The notes under the pieces were generated by a model that saw only the letters and a list, made by a program, of their open reading frames with translations, was not told the origin of the DNA and did no database searches. Below, piece after piece: positions 11,001 through 23,173 of a DNA stretch of 64,000 nt (position 1 is its first letter; each line of letters begins with the position of its first letter). A program made the position numbers and the translations under genes. The DNA lies in contig NC_087257.1 in NCBI RefSeq assembly GCF_037042905.1, positions 20,872,501-20,936,500 of the forward strand, read 5' to 3'. Source of the DNA: Lytechinus pictus. Taxonomy: Eukaryota; Echinodermata; Echinoidea; Temnopleuroida; Toxopneustidae.

Positions 11001-14000
11001 AGGGTGATCACCATCCCTTTCGCCACCCGCAGGGCAACCTTCAAGGAACTCAAGCGAGTGTGGGAGGTCCTGGCTACTGTTGAGTGTCATGGTAAGTTTT
11101 CCATATTGATGATTGATAATGCAACATTCGCTCTTGCAACAGTTTATATTCAGGTTAATGTGTGAATTTTCAGGAGCTATTGTCGCAGGAGCATATGTCA
11201 TGGCCTCAATGAATCCTTTACCTGCAAGCCAACATCCTTTTAGGTAACATGAATAAGTAGTGTACCTTTCACTTTGCCAAGTCTCTTTCTGTGAGCAAAG
11301 TAATATCACTATTTCATAAAGTAGGGAAATTAAATGGTTTGGTTATTAGAGTTTGGAATTATCGTAAGGAAATTTATTTTTCTATCATCATTTATTCACA
11401 GTAACTATAGTAATGTGTAGACAGGAGTATAAGTAGGAGAACGAAAAGGGGGAAAGGAGCAAGAGGAGAAGGAGGAGAAATAGATGCATTACTTCACTTA
11501 TTAAAATTGGTTATGACACAATTTATTAGGTTTTGATTCTTGAACCTCTGTGATTAACAGGTAGTGTTCCTGATGTTTCAGTCGTCATGGCCAGCCCCAA
11601 GGAAAAGAAGGAGTGGAAGAAGGGGAAGAAACCTTCCAAAAATCAAGAGAAAGAAGATGGAGAATCGCTTGAGGTCATCTTGAGTCGATTGGAGGAACAG
11701 TCTCTTGAAGGTTAGGAAACATACGTATATCTTCATGTGCCTCCGCCTACGGTAGGGAATTGGGCATGGAAGAGCCGTGGTGTAGTGGTTCTTACTCTTG
11801 CCTTGTAATCAGAAAGTCATTTATTTGAATCCCAGTGCAACCTAGCCTTCTTTTGGCAATGTATCAATCTACACTGTGCCACTATCCACTTAGGTGCTAA
11901 GTGGGTACCAAGGTAGGATGTGAAATTCATTGTGGTTTATCCAGTATTGTTTGCGGCTCAATGGCGACTGGCTGAAATACTCCCTGGGAAGTGGAGAATG
12001 TGCAAACATTGTTTGGGGAAGGACTGATAGAATCCTATGACAGGGGTAATAATAAATTTGAATTAAAAGATATGTACAATGTATGGCTTAAGTGCATTTA
12101 CAAATAACCAGATTATCATTATTATTGTTATTATTATTATTTTTATTGTTGTTGTTGTTATTGTTATTATTATTAGTATTGTTATTATTATTATTAATTA
12201 TTATTATTATTATTATCATTAACATTTTCCTGGTTGCCCATCCATCAGTCCCATTGTCATTCTTATAATGATTGAAGAACTGTTTGCAGGGGCCGTGGAA
12301 GCGGGGGGGGGGGGGGGTTGGGGGGTATTCAGCCCCCCCCCCCACTTTTTTCCAAAACCGTGTACAAAAACGTAAAAATGACCATAGGATTGTGATTTTT
12401 TGCATGGTCAAGCCGCCCACTTTTGGCTCAGCCCCCCCCCCCCGCCCCCACTTTGAAAACCGTTCTGCGGCCCCTGGTTTAATTGATCAGTTTCAAACTT
12501 GGTCCAAGTACGCCCATAGCAATGACAATGATCTGATAAATTTGGGCTTTATTAAAGTAACAATCTTTATTTATGTAACATAGCCTACTTTAAATCAAAT
12601 ATTTGATATCCTGTATGTAAACCCGTATCATATAAACTCATTTTCAATACTGTTGTGCCTGTAGATGAACACAAAGAGGAACGTTCAGACAACTCCACCA
12701 GTCTAAAATTGAAGGAGAACAAAATTAAGGAGGAGGAAGAGGCAAGAGATTTTGACCTTGTGGAGGAAGTTGTCGTCACTACGACCGATCACCTCAAAGA
12801 TTATGACGTAGCTTCCAAGAAACAGAGGAAGAGAAAGAAGAAGAAGAAACCTGAAAGACATATACCACAAGAAGGTAGGCCTACATCAGTGGTACAAATG
12901 AAGAATGATCTCCAAAGTCATGGTGAAGTAGTTTAATGGCTTTATGGGGAAGGGGTCACAATTGTATTTATGAACCTGAAAATAATCTCTTCATGGTGTT
13001 TCAGAACGATTTGAGGGTTCAATTTAAAACTTAATGAATGCAAAATGGGAATGAGGATGATCAAATTAGATGGTTGGGTCACAGTGTAAAAGTTCACAGA
13101 GGTATTTTGACAATTATAGAAGCTCAGGTATGGAATTGACTTGCCAATCGTGGAGGCATGAATTTAGTTGAAAATATATCTATAGTTTCAATCATAATTT
13201 GTTGTACAAACCCAATTTTCAGATCTAGTTCAAAACTATGAACCTACTCAACAGTAAATTTCAGTTTGTCCTCCTTTTTTCCCCAGATAAAGAGGAAGAG
13301 AACCTGACAATTGACCTCTACACAATATGCCGGACATGCAACACAGAAAAGCTTGAAGAAATTCTCCAGAAGATTCATCAGCATTTCAGTGCTACCCCTT
13401 CCAGCAACTCTAAAAACCTTACTAGGAAAAGCCTTGACCATGAAAAGACCAAAGGGGAGAAGGTGTCACCTGATAACCATGACCAAAGTCAAGGTGTTGG
13501 TTGTGAAGATGACTGCACTATATCCAGGGAAATACAGAATAGACTGCCACCTGACAATGACAACCTGCATCCGGATATAGGCAATAGAAAAAGTATACCG
13601 CCCTCTGATGCCGTTGATAACTCTTGTCAAAGTTCTAGTAGTGACACTCTTGAACACAGTCATAACAATATCTCAGGGAACACGAACTCGGTAGAGTGTG
13701 GATCGAATCTTCCAGAGTCTTTGGACAGTCCTGGGGACCGTGTCATGAAAGTTGTCCAGACTAACACCCAAGAAAACACAGATAGAGACGATGCTGTCGA
13801 AGGAACATCATTCAGACCTGCACTTTGTGTGGAATCGAACATAGATGCTACCAACCTGACAAAACAACCTGAACAACTTCCTGAAGGCAATCCTGGAGGA
13901 GGGGAGGACAAAGCAGCGAGAGACGCAGAGGATAAAGATAAACATTGTCCTGGCGTCCTCAGGTTCTTAAACAAACCCCTCGATGACCTGGGTTATACCT

Positions 14001-17000
14001 TTCTACATGTCGCTGCAGAAGACGGCCAGTGCGATATCTCTTACCGTCTTATGGAGTGTGGTGCAGATCCTGGTGTCAAGTAAGCAAGTTCATTTTTGCT
14101 GTCATAGTTATGAAAGTAATGGTAACAATCATTGTTATAGTGATGAAGATGAATTCTACTTTGCTGGCCTGGTAAAAACATGAAGAAACCAAATTGATGT
14201 CTTTCTTGGGTTTTTACGAAGATTGTTTTATGAAGGTATATTTGTTTTGAAGCTATTCAAACAAGATTTTTTGACCGTTAAAGATGACCCATATACATGT
14301 ACTGTACAGTTGAACCTTCTTTGGTGACCACCTAACTTTTATATAAAGACCATATGTATGAAATACAAAAATTTGTGTATCGTAATTACCATACTTTATA
14401 ATCGTGTGTTATTTTTCTTATTCAGAAACAAGAAAGGAAAGCCAGCATATGGATGTTCCTTTGATAAGAAGACACGAGAAACATTCAGAAGATTTCGTTC
14501 TTTTCACCCTGAGCGATATGACTATGAAAGAGCTCAGGTAAGGATTAAGATTAATTTGTTTGTTTGCTTTTTAATAAAGAAGGTAAAATTTGGATCAGTC
14601 AGTCAGTACTTAAAAAAAAATTGTATGTATGATATGAGGAGACATCTTCCAATATTCATTATCCTGAGAGGCATAGTTTTCTTTGCAGGTCAACAACTTT
14701 TTCTTAATCAATGTAGATGGCAATAAAAAAATAAAAAATGTAACTGAACCATGAATCTCAAAGACAGGAAAGGATTAATCAATAGAACAAAGTGTTGGAT
14801 CGCAGAAAATCTAGATTTTAAATGAGGTCTGTAATCAGTTTGAAAGAGAAATATGGTGATTAATACACATTTTGGTTGAGTACACTATCGGGCATCTCTC
14901 AAGATTAATTCAAAGGTGTGATGTTCAATAAGGGTGCAATTTGCAAGCCTGTATTATGAAAGGCATGGACTGCTTGTGAGTATTCATTCATCTCTATGCA
15001 GTGAAAAAAAACCTTGAAGAAAAGGAAAAAAATACCATGAACTGATCTCATTTTTTCTGATTTTGTTTTTAAATTTTAGATTCCAGCTCCTCTCACAGAA
15101 GAGCAGGAAAGAGAGAAGTCAGCAAAACAGTCAGAGCGAAAGAGGAATGCGAGGAAAGCAAAGCGTTTAAAAGAAAAGGTATCTCATTCAGTCTTTGCTC
15201 AAGTCTTAGATCATCTACTCCTTTCCTTTTTATGTCTCTATGCGACTTAGATGGCTTATCCTCGGTTACCCCATAGATTAGAAAGCACAGTCTAGAATGA
15301 AAATAGGTAATAGATGTCAACATCTTTTTAATATTAAGTAGCTCATCAAGGCAGGAAATTGATAAAACCTCTCCAGGGCTATTTTTCGAGCTCACCAGCA
15401 AAAAGATGCGATACTATATTACAATGTACATTGGTCCTTTCAGGGTTATTTCATTGGTTATTTCAGGGACTCTGTTTTAGCATTTCAGGGCTCTTGGGGC
15501 AATTCGTGGGCGAATTAGCCTCAAGCACTTGTAACGTTTTCCCGAAACTCATCTTGTATTAGATGAATATAACAACTAGGTAAAAATTCTTTTGAGTCTG
15601 AAATTAGGAAGGAAACTTACCAAACAAATGGGGGGCCTGGTAGTAATTGATCCCTTGAAAATGTTTGTTCACTGTAAAAGGATCCAGGCTAAATGACAAT
15701 AATATCCTAGTCGTATGGAAGGCATAGAGACTTTATTATAATGTGATATGCAAGAACTGTTTGTTATTTTTTATCATAAAAATTAGATAAGATTAGAAAA
15801 CTCTCTCATGCACCTTGGCTCTGTTATTTTTGATATAGTTATAGTAGGGGACTTATTATCTGATTGCAGATTAGGTTTATGAGATCAAATTTCCAAGGTG
15901 GCAGTTAGATATATCTGTTGAAATAGTCTTTATTGTGCGATCTCTAGAACTGATTGGCTGATTTTCTTGTAGCTTCTTGAAGATTTTGTCTCAACTCTAA
16001 TAAGGGCCTAACCCTTGTCCTGCATTCACTAGATGACTGCTCTAACATTTACCAAACAAGCCCCACAGACATACTGAATATTTTTTGCATACAATAGATT
16101 AATCATAAGAAACGATTGTGTTAAAATAAAAATAATTAACTGATCATTGTTATATATTTTCATATCAACCTTAGGATCAGAAAGAAGTGAAAGAAGCCAA
16201 GAGGAAAGAGAATGAGAAGAAAGAATGGTATGCAAAGCTGAGCGATAGAGAGAAGAGAGCTCTCGCCGCTGAGAAGAGATTTGCTCAACAGGTTTCCTCA
16301 TCATCTGATATGCAGTGAGTATGTTAACATGAGTGGTATTCACATAGCATAGTTTAACCCATTGTCTGCTGTAACTGGTGGTATCTGTACCAAGTATAAG
16401 GGAATCACAGGATTCAGTACTCAATGGGTTAATATCCCTTTCATGAATTCACCATCAAATAGCCCAGGTGGAGAATAATTGATTTCTTTCACCATTTTTC
16501 CATATGTAAATTTGTATTTATGTATATACTGAGTATTATAATACAAGTCTTTTTTAAGTAAGAGTGTGTAAGACAATTACAGATTATTTGATTCGCCTGT
16601 TATATTCATTTACAAATTGCCTATGGTAATAATAATGACAATGATAGTGGTGGTGATGATAATAATAATATGATAATGATTATAACAACAACAACAATAA
16701 TTACTACTACTACTAATATGATAATAATATTATTAATAGTAACAATAATAATGTGACCTTTAAGCATCAAATCCATTCTGTAAAGTGGTCAAGGCGCAAA
16801 GATTAAGCTGATCATTCTGAGGTGTTGAATCATTGTTTTCGTGGCCTAAACATGGAGTAGGGTGTGCATAGCGCTTTGTAACCGAAAGGAGAAGGCTCTG
16901 TATCCAATGAATATTGGATTGAATAGAGAGTTAAGAAGTACATAGAAAGGATTTGACGAAGTATTTGAATCAGTGGGGATGGTGGTTATTTTAAAAGCAC

Positions 17001-17465
17001 AAGTCCATGTTAAAAAAAAATCATAAGACAAAATCCATCTACATTTTTTAAGATACATAAACATACGAAGCTTGACTCCATTAGTATTTTTCAATTGAAT
17101 ATTGTTAATTTCTATTTGTATTTGATAAATTTTAATCAGTTATTTATTTCAGGGGACTCACATAAACAAGCGATGCTTTCCAGTGAGTTGCCTTTTTTCA
17201 TTTCTGTTATTCATATTCTGATTTGTTCTTACTTACTTTGTAAATTTGTTTGAAATGAAGAATAAATTCAATCAATCATACAGTATGTATTTGTAAAAGG
17301 TGAATAGGACTCTTGTGATAACCACATTTCTTTTCTCCAATATATTTTTGCATCAGGCGATGCTGGAGCTGTGGTGCTTCTCTTGCTGGGAAAACTCCTT
17401 TTTCGTACATGGATTTCAAGTTCTGCTCTATGCCTTGCCTGAAGAAACACAAGCAACAGCCCTAG
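5008..17465 (+). CDS. ANKZF1: ANKZF1/Vms1 tRNA hydrolase (ribosome quality control)
   Basis: Coding exons: 5008-5164, 7409-7485, 7750-7846, 8520-8788, 9495-9610, 10289-10387, 10820-11091, 11561-11710, 12665-12874, 13287-14079, 14426-14537, 15080-15178, 16175-16314, 17357-17465. They sum to 2700 nt (899 aa plus stop) with all phases consistent. Exon 8 could instead start at 11582 in the same frame. The family cleaves tRNA from nascent chains stuck on 60S subunits, in the cytosol with VCP/p97. Visible: a C2H2 finger (C65, C68, H81, H87); a serine/acid-rich linker; the VLRF1 domain (about 200-362) with the GTVQ loop G258-Q261, whose Gln is the family's catalytic residue; an ankyrin repeat (about 725-760); basic coiled coil; a VCP-binding motif [11 protein letters not shown] (about 845); and a terminal CxxC...CxxxC zinc site. 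From memory the human protein is about 726 aa; the extra length is mainly in low-complexity exons 9-10. The family identification is firm. Confidence 0.93.
5366..7015. mobile_element. 1.65-kb inverted-repeat element with a CT-rich core
   Basis: GGTATTCTGAAAACGTTC plus TTATCTT occurs at about 5370, 5432 and 5581. Its reverse complement occurs at about 6905-6930 and 6985-7008. GGGGCGG... and ...CCACCCC form the outer edges. The core (about 5740-6680) is a 0.9-kb pyrimidine-rich tract dominated by TTTC and CTTT, which explains several stop-free but meaningless frames. It fills most of ANKZF1 intron 1. Confidence 0.65.
8809..8992. mobile_element. MITE with telomere-like interior
   Basis: Left end ACATTTGCTCCTGCGACAAT and right end GGAGCAATTGTCGCC plus AGAGCAAATGTCATGG are imperfect inverted repeats. 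The interior (about 8857-8905) has TAGGGTTAGGGTT-like text. Shorter relatives occur at about 11115-11205 and 29290-29480, the latter in the opposite orientation. The 11115 copy begins directly after the exon 7 splice donor of ANKZF1. Confidence 0.6.
9871..10028. mobile_element. Palindromic MITE, GGTCCCGTTGCATAAAAG type
   Basis: The left end GGTCCCGTTGCATAAAAGTT and the right end AACTTTTATGCAATGGGGCC are inverted copies. The inner arms carry ATGGTAACT motifs and the centre holds AGCCAATCAAAATCAAGG. It lies in ANKZF1 intron 5. Confidence 0.75.
11763..12060 (+). mobile_element. tRNA-derived SINE
   Basis: A box-A-like AGCCGTGGTGTAGTGG and a degenerate box B (TTTGAATCCCAGTGC) are followed by a body with TACACTGTGCCACTATCC and GCTAAGTGGGTACC. 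It lies in ANKZF1 intron 8, followed by an (ATT)n microsatellite at 12110-12230. Confidence 0.6.
12110..12230. repeat. (ATT)n microsatellite
   Basis: An imperfect run of ATT/GTT triplets on the + strand. The poly-Asn reading frame on the minus strand is a by-product of it. Confidence 0.85.
16625..16755. repeat. (AAT/ACA)n degenerate microsatellite
   Basis: AATAATAATG, ACAACAACAA and ACTACTACT runs lie in ANKZF1 intron 13. Confidence 0.75.
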
Positions 17466-20425
17466 CTTTGTAACTAACAACTCAATCCTTGTTGCTGCTG
17501 GTGCATTTTTATCAGCGTCTGCAGCTCTGCCTTGTCATATTTACCTTTAACTTTAAACTACCTGTGCCATGTAGAACCTACCATACACTGAGCAATCCAA
17601 CAGATTTGCAATTAAGCTTTTAACATTTTGGTGTTGCTATAATTAGCTTGATCTTGCTTGGCATTGTGAAACCTAGAGTTTGCTGGATTAGGTAATACAG
17701 CCAACCTTAAACAATAATGATTAACTAAGAATCCAATTAAAACACGAATTAAAAAATAATGAGGCAAAATCTGTTTGTATGAGGAGCAAATAATACAATT
17801 CATTGTATGGACAATAGTCTAAAGTTCGCGGGTATAGCTCATGCCATTAACTTGTGTGACCCAGTAACTTCTGGTAACTTAATGGTAAGAATAGTATACG
17901 ATGATTCTCCTCGATATTAGAACGCTGTGTGAAAGTGGATGCCACTAGACTACAATATGAGTAGACCGGAAGCTGTTGGTGCACATATCACTGAACGAGA
18001 AGTAGAAGTTTATGTTCAGTGCACAAAGTGAAAGGCAAATTCATGCCATGTGCAACATGCGTGAACTTTAGGTTATTGTCGATAGCGAGAATTGAATAGA
18101 CACTTTTTCTTTGTTCTGGAGGAGTGTCATCCAGAGTTATAGAAGTATGGAAGAACTATCCATGTCAATCAGAATTCAGCTGGGTGTTTCATAAAGCTGT
18201 TTGTAAGCTAAGAGAGACTTTAAGAATGACTGGTGAACCTTTCTTACGCGCGTAACCATCGCCAATGAATATACCATTTACCACAATGAAACGATCACCA
18301 GTCGTTCTTAAAGTCACTCTTAACTTATGAACAGCTTTATGAAACGGCCCCCAGACATAGTCTATTCAAAAACTTGTATTCGGTTTGTTATCACATATGG
18401 TTTCTGTTTTTTTTCTTCAGTTTTTCTGTCATATATATTTTGTTTTGTTTCTTAATTTACTTATTTGCCCACATTTTGATTTTTCAACCAGAATATATGT
18501 ATTCCCATTCTGAATGTGTTGATATTCTTGTGAATTTAAGATCAACTGAGACACAATACTTTTAAATCATTATATAAACTTCATAAACTAGCAAAGTAAG
18601 CCAAGAGAACCAAATCAATTCAAAATATTTTTTTAGATATTGAACTAGACTGTCAAATGTCAATGATTTCAAAATATTTTTTAGTATTTATTGTTCTCAC
18701 TTGATTCTGTTGATGTTGTTGATGAGAAAAGCTAATGATGTTGCATGAAAAAGTAAATCAAATTCCATACTTTTTGCCTCCCAAAAGTAGGCACAGAACA
18801 AAAGCTTAACTTAAAATATGTTTGCTTGTCTTCAGGGTCAGTTTGTGAAAATGGGTACGAATTGTAATATTGTATTGAATCATATTCTTAAATTGTATTC
18901 AGATTGTATGTTAGTCAATGTTTTTGTACAATTCATGAGTATGCTGATCATTTGATGATGTTTTGTAACATAATCATATATTTAAAGAGAACATATTTAT
19001 TTTAACTGTTGTAGATTCTTACTATCATGGCGATATATATGTTTTATCCTTTATTAATATCAAGTCCCTGTTACACAAAGCCTAACACTTGATCATAGGA
19101 TTGATTTTACAATTGATTACATTCATCATTATGAGAAATCAGGGCCTCATCGTACAAAAAGTAACGATTGATCCAATTAACGTCAACTATATGGAATTCC
19201 ATCAATGTCATAATTTTTTCTTCAGAAAATTTGCACAATATACTTTGTGAACAAAGAGAAGCACACTGAATTGTCAAGAAAACGATGAATGTATGAATAT
19301 ACATCATATCTAGAAAATAATTTGAATAAACATGCATATTAGATGTCGACGTTGCTGGCTTTCCATAGTTGTGGTTGATGGGATCAAAGATGCACGGTCA
19401 ATCACTACTGTGTTGCAGGCCCCAAGTGCCTGTAGCCATAAACATATCTGAAGAATAAGTTCTGTTGAACTACAGTATTATTAGTAGTAGTAGTTGTAGT
19501 AGAAATTTTAATCTGTCAGATTAATGATATTTGCCCTCACACAATTTTAGCTGTGTTAATGAATCATCATTACCATTGTATCTGCTTTCTATTTATGTAC
19601 ATCCTTGCTATTTTCCACTGGCATATTATGGCATATGATTTCAGAGGTTTCATAAAAGTGGTATATATTATTTTATTTAGTCCCTGAATTTGAATTTTTC
19701 AAACTGATTATTTTCAGAAAATTACCTTTGATTGGCCAATTAACTATTGCACACCTAATTTATTGCAATAATATTATTCTATAAGTTAAATTATTTTTGG
19801 CTCACTCACAACGCTTATTTGAAAATTTAAAAAAAGTGCCCAACATCTAAAGATCAGCCCCCTCAAACTTTTGCCTGATTATGCCTTTTTTGATGTTATA
19901 AATTGAGTTGGCTTTGAACTATATTTATAAACTTATAAAGTGATTTTGTTCAATTCTGAAGTAAAACTCTTCAAACAAACATGTTTTATTTATCAAATGG
20001 TACACAGAATTACATTTACAATTACTATGTTACTATTGTCATGTTGAACAAATTGTGGTGATACTTGAAATTTGAAGGTTATGTCGGATAAAATCCTTTT
20101 GTGTAATCATAAGGAAACTAAATGAGTTTAAGAATATTTATTTTTACTTATTCTATACTTATTTACCACTCGTGGGATGGAACGCCCCATTAGCAAATTT
20201 TGATTTTCGTAGGGATCCAATCAAAGGGATAATTCTAAGTGGTTTATGTAGGCTTATTTTCAACTACTCAGTATAAGTGCCTATAAAACCAAATGATGTA
20301 GTACCTTATGTTCGTGAGAATGTAGAACTCAAAATGAGTTAAGAAATCATTTGTTATTCAATTATGAGACATTAATTGTCATGAATTATTGTTTATATAA
20401 TGCAATAAAGACTTTCAAAAATATA
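17466..20425 (+). other. ANKZF1: Probable ANKZF1 3' UTR and downstream DNA
   Basis: There is no coding exon here. A canonical AATAAA at 20404-20409, followed by GACTTTCAAAA, is the best poly(A) signal that I can see. If it is used, the 3' UTR is almost 3 kb. A GGGTGTTTCATAAAGCTG MITE (18182-18352) lies inside. The 3' end is inferred and an earlier one is possible. Confidence 0.35.
18182..18352. mobile_element. Palindromic MITE, TTTCATAAAGCTGTT type
   Basis: The left end GGGTGTTTCATAAAGCTGTT and the right end AACAGCTTTATGAAACGGCC are inverted copies. Inner arms share AAGAGNGACTTTAAGAA. A second, shorter copy is at 47978-48115. Confidence 0.8.
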
Positions 20426-21275
20426 TCAAAAATTGATTACCTTGTGTTGTGCATTGTTTTTTTTTTTTTTTTCATTGACGTCATGGAATGTTGATGATCA
20501 GAATAAAAAGAATGAAATAACAAATTATACAACCAATTTGCAAATAAGGAGTATATTTTCTCTCGAAAACATGCAAACTACTTACAGATGTAAGATGATT
20601 GTAATTTATATATTTTTTTGTTTTGTGGGGATTTGTGGGGAAGTGGAGGACATGGTTTATATATAAACCATATCCATTGTAACATAATATAACTCATATT
20701 GCATTTTCACAGAATAATAATTTGGTCTGATATACAGTGAAGTATCATTAAGAAAGATTTGGCATATACATTATTTAAAGTACTGAAACTACATACCATA
20801 AAAGTGTGAGAACAAATTTATCTCTCACTTCATTTTTGTTCAAAATTGATTGTCTGAATAATAAATATTACTGTTATATCCCATAAAATGTTTCACTTTC
20901 CACCAACAGGGCCGCCCCCCCCCCCCTTGAATTGGAAGCTGGGCAGTGGTGTACAAAAAAAATCTCTGCCAATCAAGCATAAAACACAAAACAAATACAA
21001 ACCAAGCAACAACAAAAACAAACAAAAACGCTGGCTATATAAAATGATTTCTCCTATTACTACATACAATTATTATTTGTATTATTATTATATTTTTATT
21101 ATTATAATTATTAATTTCATCAATATTATTATTGTTCTTTTTTATTATTTTATTAGTAGTGGTATTGTATGACATCATAAGCATTATCACGATGTAATCT
21201 GTAAAGTGTTCTAATGTATATTATGTTTTTTTTTTCTTTCATTTTACCCTTTGATACCATGAGAGGGCTAGAGTC
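20426..21275. other. Intergenic DNA between ANKZF1 and the ankyrin gene
   Basis: AT-rich sequence with a poly-T run (20457-20472), a C-run (20913-20926) and an (ATT)n stretch (about 21060-21165). I see no exon. Confidence 0.5.
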
Positions 21276-21279
21276 TTGA

Positions 21280-22332
21280 GTTCCAAAAATTCAACTTCAC
21301 CTTTTCAAGGAAATTTTCAGCTCAACCGGTCAACGCGGACGGACGTACGTGGTGGACGTCCAGAGCTATCGTGCGATCGATCACGCATGCGATCCAATAT
21401 GGTGATCGTGAAATGTGCTTGCAGAGCTGAGTGCAGTGCAGTGCAGCATGGCCTTTTAATTTTATGGGTAGGCTACATGGTTCAGGATCAGGCGAAATCA
21501 AATACGTTACTCTCTCGTAGCAGTGTGATTCTGCAGTAGAAATGCAAAGCCAAAGGAATTCAACTGAATAATTTAATTTTAGTTCACTCTACGGCAAGTT
21601 TATGACTTAAACCGAACCCTTTCTTTTTGCAAATTCCTTGTATTCGGCTTGATCCACTAACGACACGTTGACGCTGAATCGCCGGACACCAGCCGCACAG
21701 TCTTCTGCTGAGCGATCGGATCAGATTTCTGAGATCGACACACAGTTTTTTTTGGAGTTGGACTTGGATTTGGAAGTAAGATACTAAGAACACGGCAACA
21801 CGCCTTTGGCTTTGCCGAAGCCGTTTGACGAAAAAGGTCGTCGTCAACCCTTCAACTTACCGTTAATAACTGGTAGGACTTAAATAAAACTAATAAAAGT
21901 TATGTTTTTTTTAGAAATATTATTAGGCCTAAGTTAGACTAACTTAGACTTAGTAGGCCTAGGTTATATAACTATATAGCCTTATAGGCCCTAGACCAAA
22001 AGCTTCGGTCTCTGTAGACCAAAAGCTTCAGTCTCTGTATTTTGGTTGTTCCGCTGAACTGCGTTGGCTCACTGACCAATACTAATTACTATGGGGATTA
22101 CAGTAAAATGTAAGAAATTGTTGAATAAATCCCCAGAAACGACGGTTATTCCTGTCTACGACTACGGTCTCTGTTGTTATGTTGGTTGTTCAGCTGAACT
22201 CCGTTGGCTTCACTCACCAAATACAGAGACCGAAGTTCTAGCGCGATCTGTACAGGGGACTCAATGGCCATATGTTTATGTGTATTAAGTTCGGATAAAA
22301 CAGGGCAGTGAAGTTGCGCGACAGCCGAGGTA
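21280..22332 (+). promoter_or_regulatory. Putative promoter/5' UTR region of the ankyrin gene
   Basis: CpG-bearing text appears at 21325-21410 (CGCGGACGGACGTACG and CGTGCGATCGATCACGC) and at 21650-21840. A tandem duplication of GACCAAAAGCTTCGGTCTCT lies at about 21990-22040. A strong donor, GACAGCCGAG|GTAAGT, lies at 22330, and the next acceptor CATACAG ends at 23073, upstream of the start codon at 23174. A spliced 5' UTR is therefore plausible. This is inferred from motifs only. Confidence 0.35.
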
Positions 22333-22565
22333 AGTCACTGTTTTTGTTCCTTTTAACTTGATATTAATTTGCATTTCGGTCGCGTTAATTTTCAAAAGTT
22401 TGATTCATTAAAGACAAAAATTGAAGAGCCCCGACGGGGGGATTTTGCATTGTAAGTCCCCTAATGGTGGCTGCAGGATAGCGAGCCGTCTGTGTGTATG
22501 AGGAGAAATTTAAAAAATAAAAAAATGTAAAAAAACTCCTCGAAACAGACGGCTGCCAGCTGTCT
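22258..22565 (+). repeat. Duplicated 5'-region module, copy 1
   Basis: The segment from GACTCAATGGCC through AAGTTCGGATAAA, GACAGCCGAGGTAAGT and GATTTTGCATTGT to GGCTGCCAGCTGTCT is repeated, in the same order, at 44949-45475. The splice-donor-like GTAAGT is present in both. Within it, GAGCCGTCTGTG and CAGACGGCT can pair as a hairpin. Confidence 0.65.
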
Positions 22566-23173
22566 ATATAGGCCCTAGACGGCCTAGCCGCCCTAGTTCA
22601 GTACTCGGGACAGTAGCACTTGCAGGGGCAGCGGAACGGTTTTCAAAGTGGGGGGCTGAGGCTCCTGAGCCAAAAGTGGGGGGGGGGCTGACCTTGCAAA
22701 AAATCACAATCATTCATTAGGTAATTTTTACGATTTTTTACACGGTTTTTATACAAAATGGGGGGGGGGCTGAAGCCCCCCTAAAAAATGCCTCAGTCTC
22801 AGAGTGACAGACTTAAAATGATTACAACCAGGCATATGATGATACATGGTTAGTTTTTCCCATTATTTTTATTAAAACAGTGTCAGTAGGATCTAGACCT
22901 ACCAATAATTAAACTTGATCTAGATCTAACGTTTATTTGTTTAATAATATTTTTAATTATGCATGTACATGTAATTACAAGTACAACTCTAGTTCTATGG
23001 CAAAACATTATTACTTGAAATAAAACAATTAGATACCGGTATACTTAACTTAGTTTAATCATCTTTTCATACAGGAGCTGATCTTCTAACTCAAGTACCG
23101 GTACTGAAGTAGTAAATCTAACGTTAGAGTCCTTGACTTGAGCCGATAATCGATATTGAAATTGTGCACCGAA

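Noticed and set aside
12088-12420. Poly-Asn frame on the minus strand
   Set aside because: It reads through the (ATT)n microsatellite and a homopolymer repeat.
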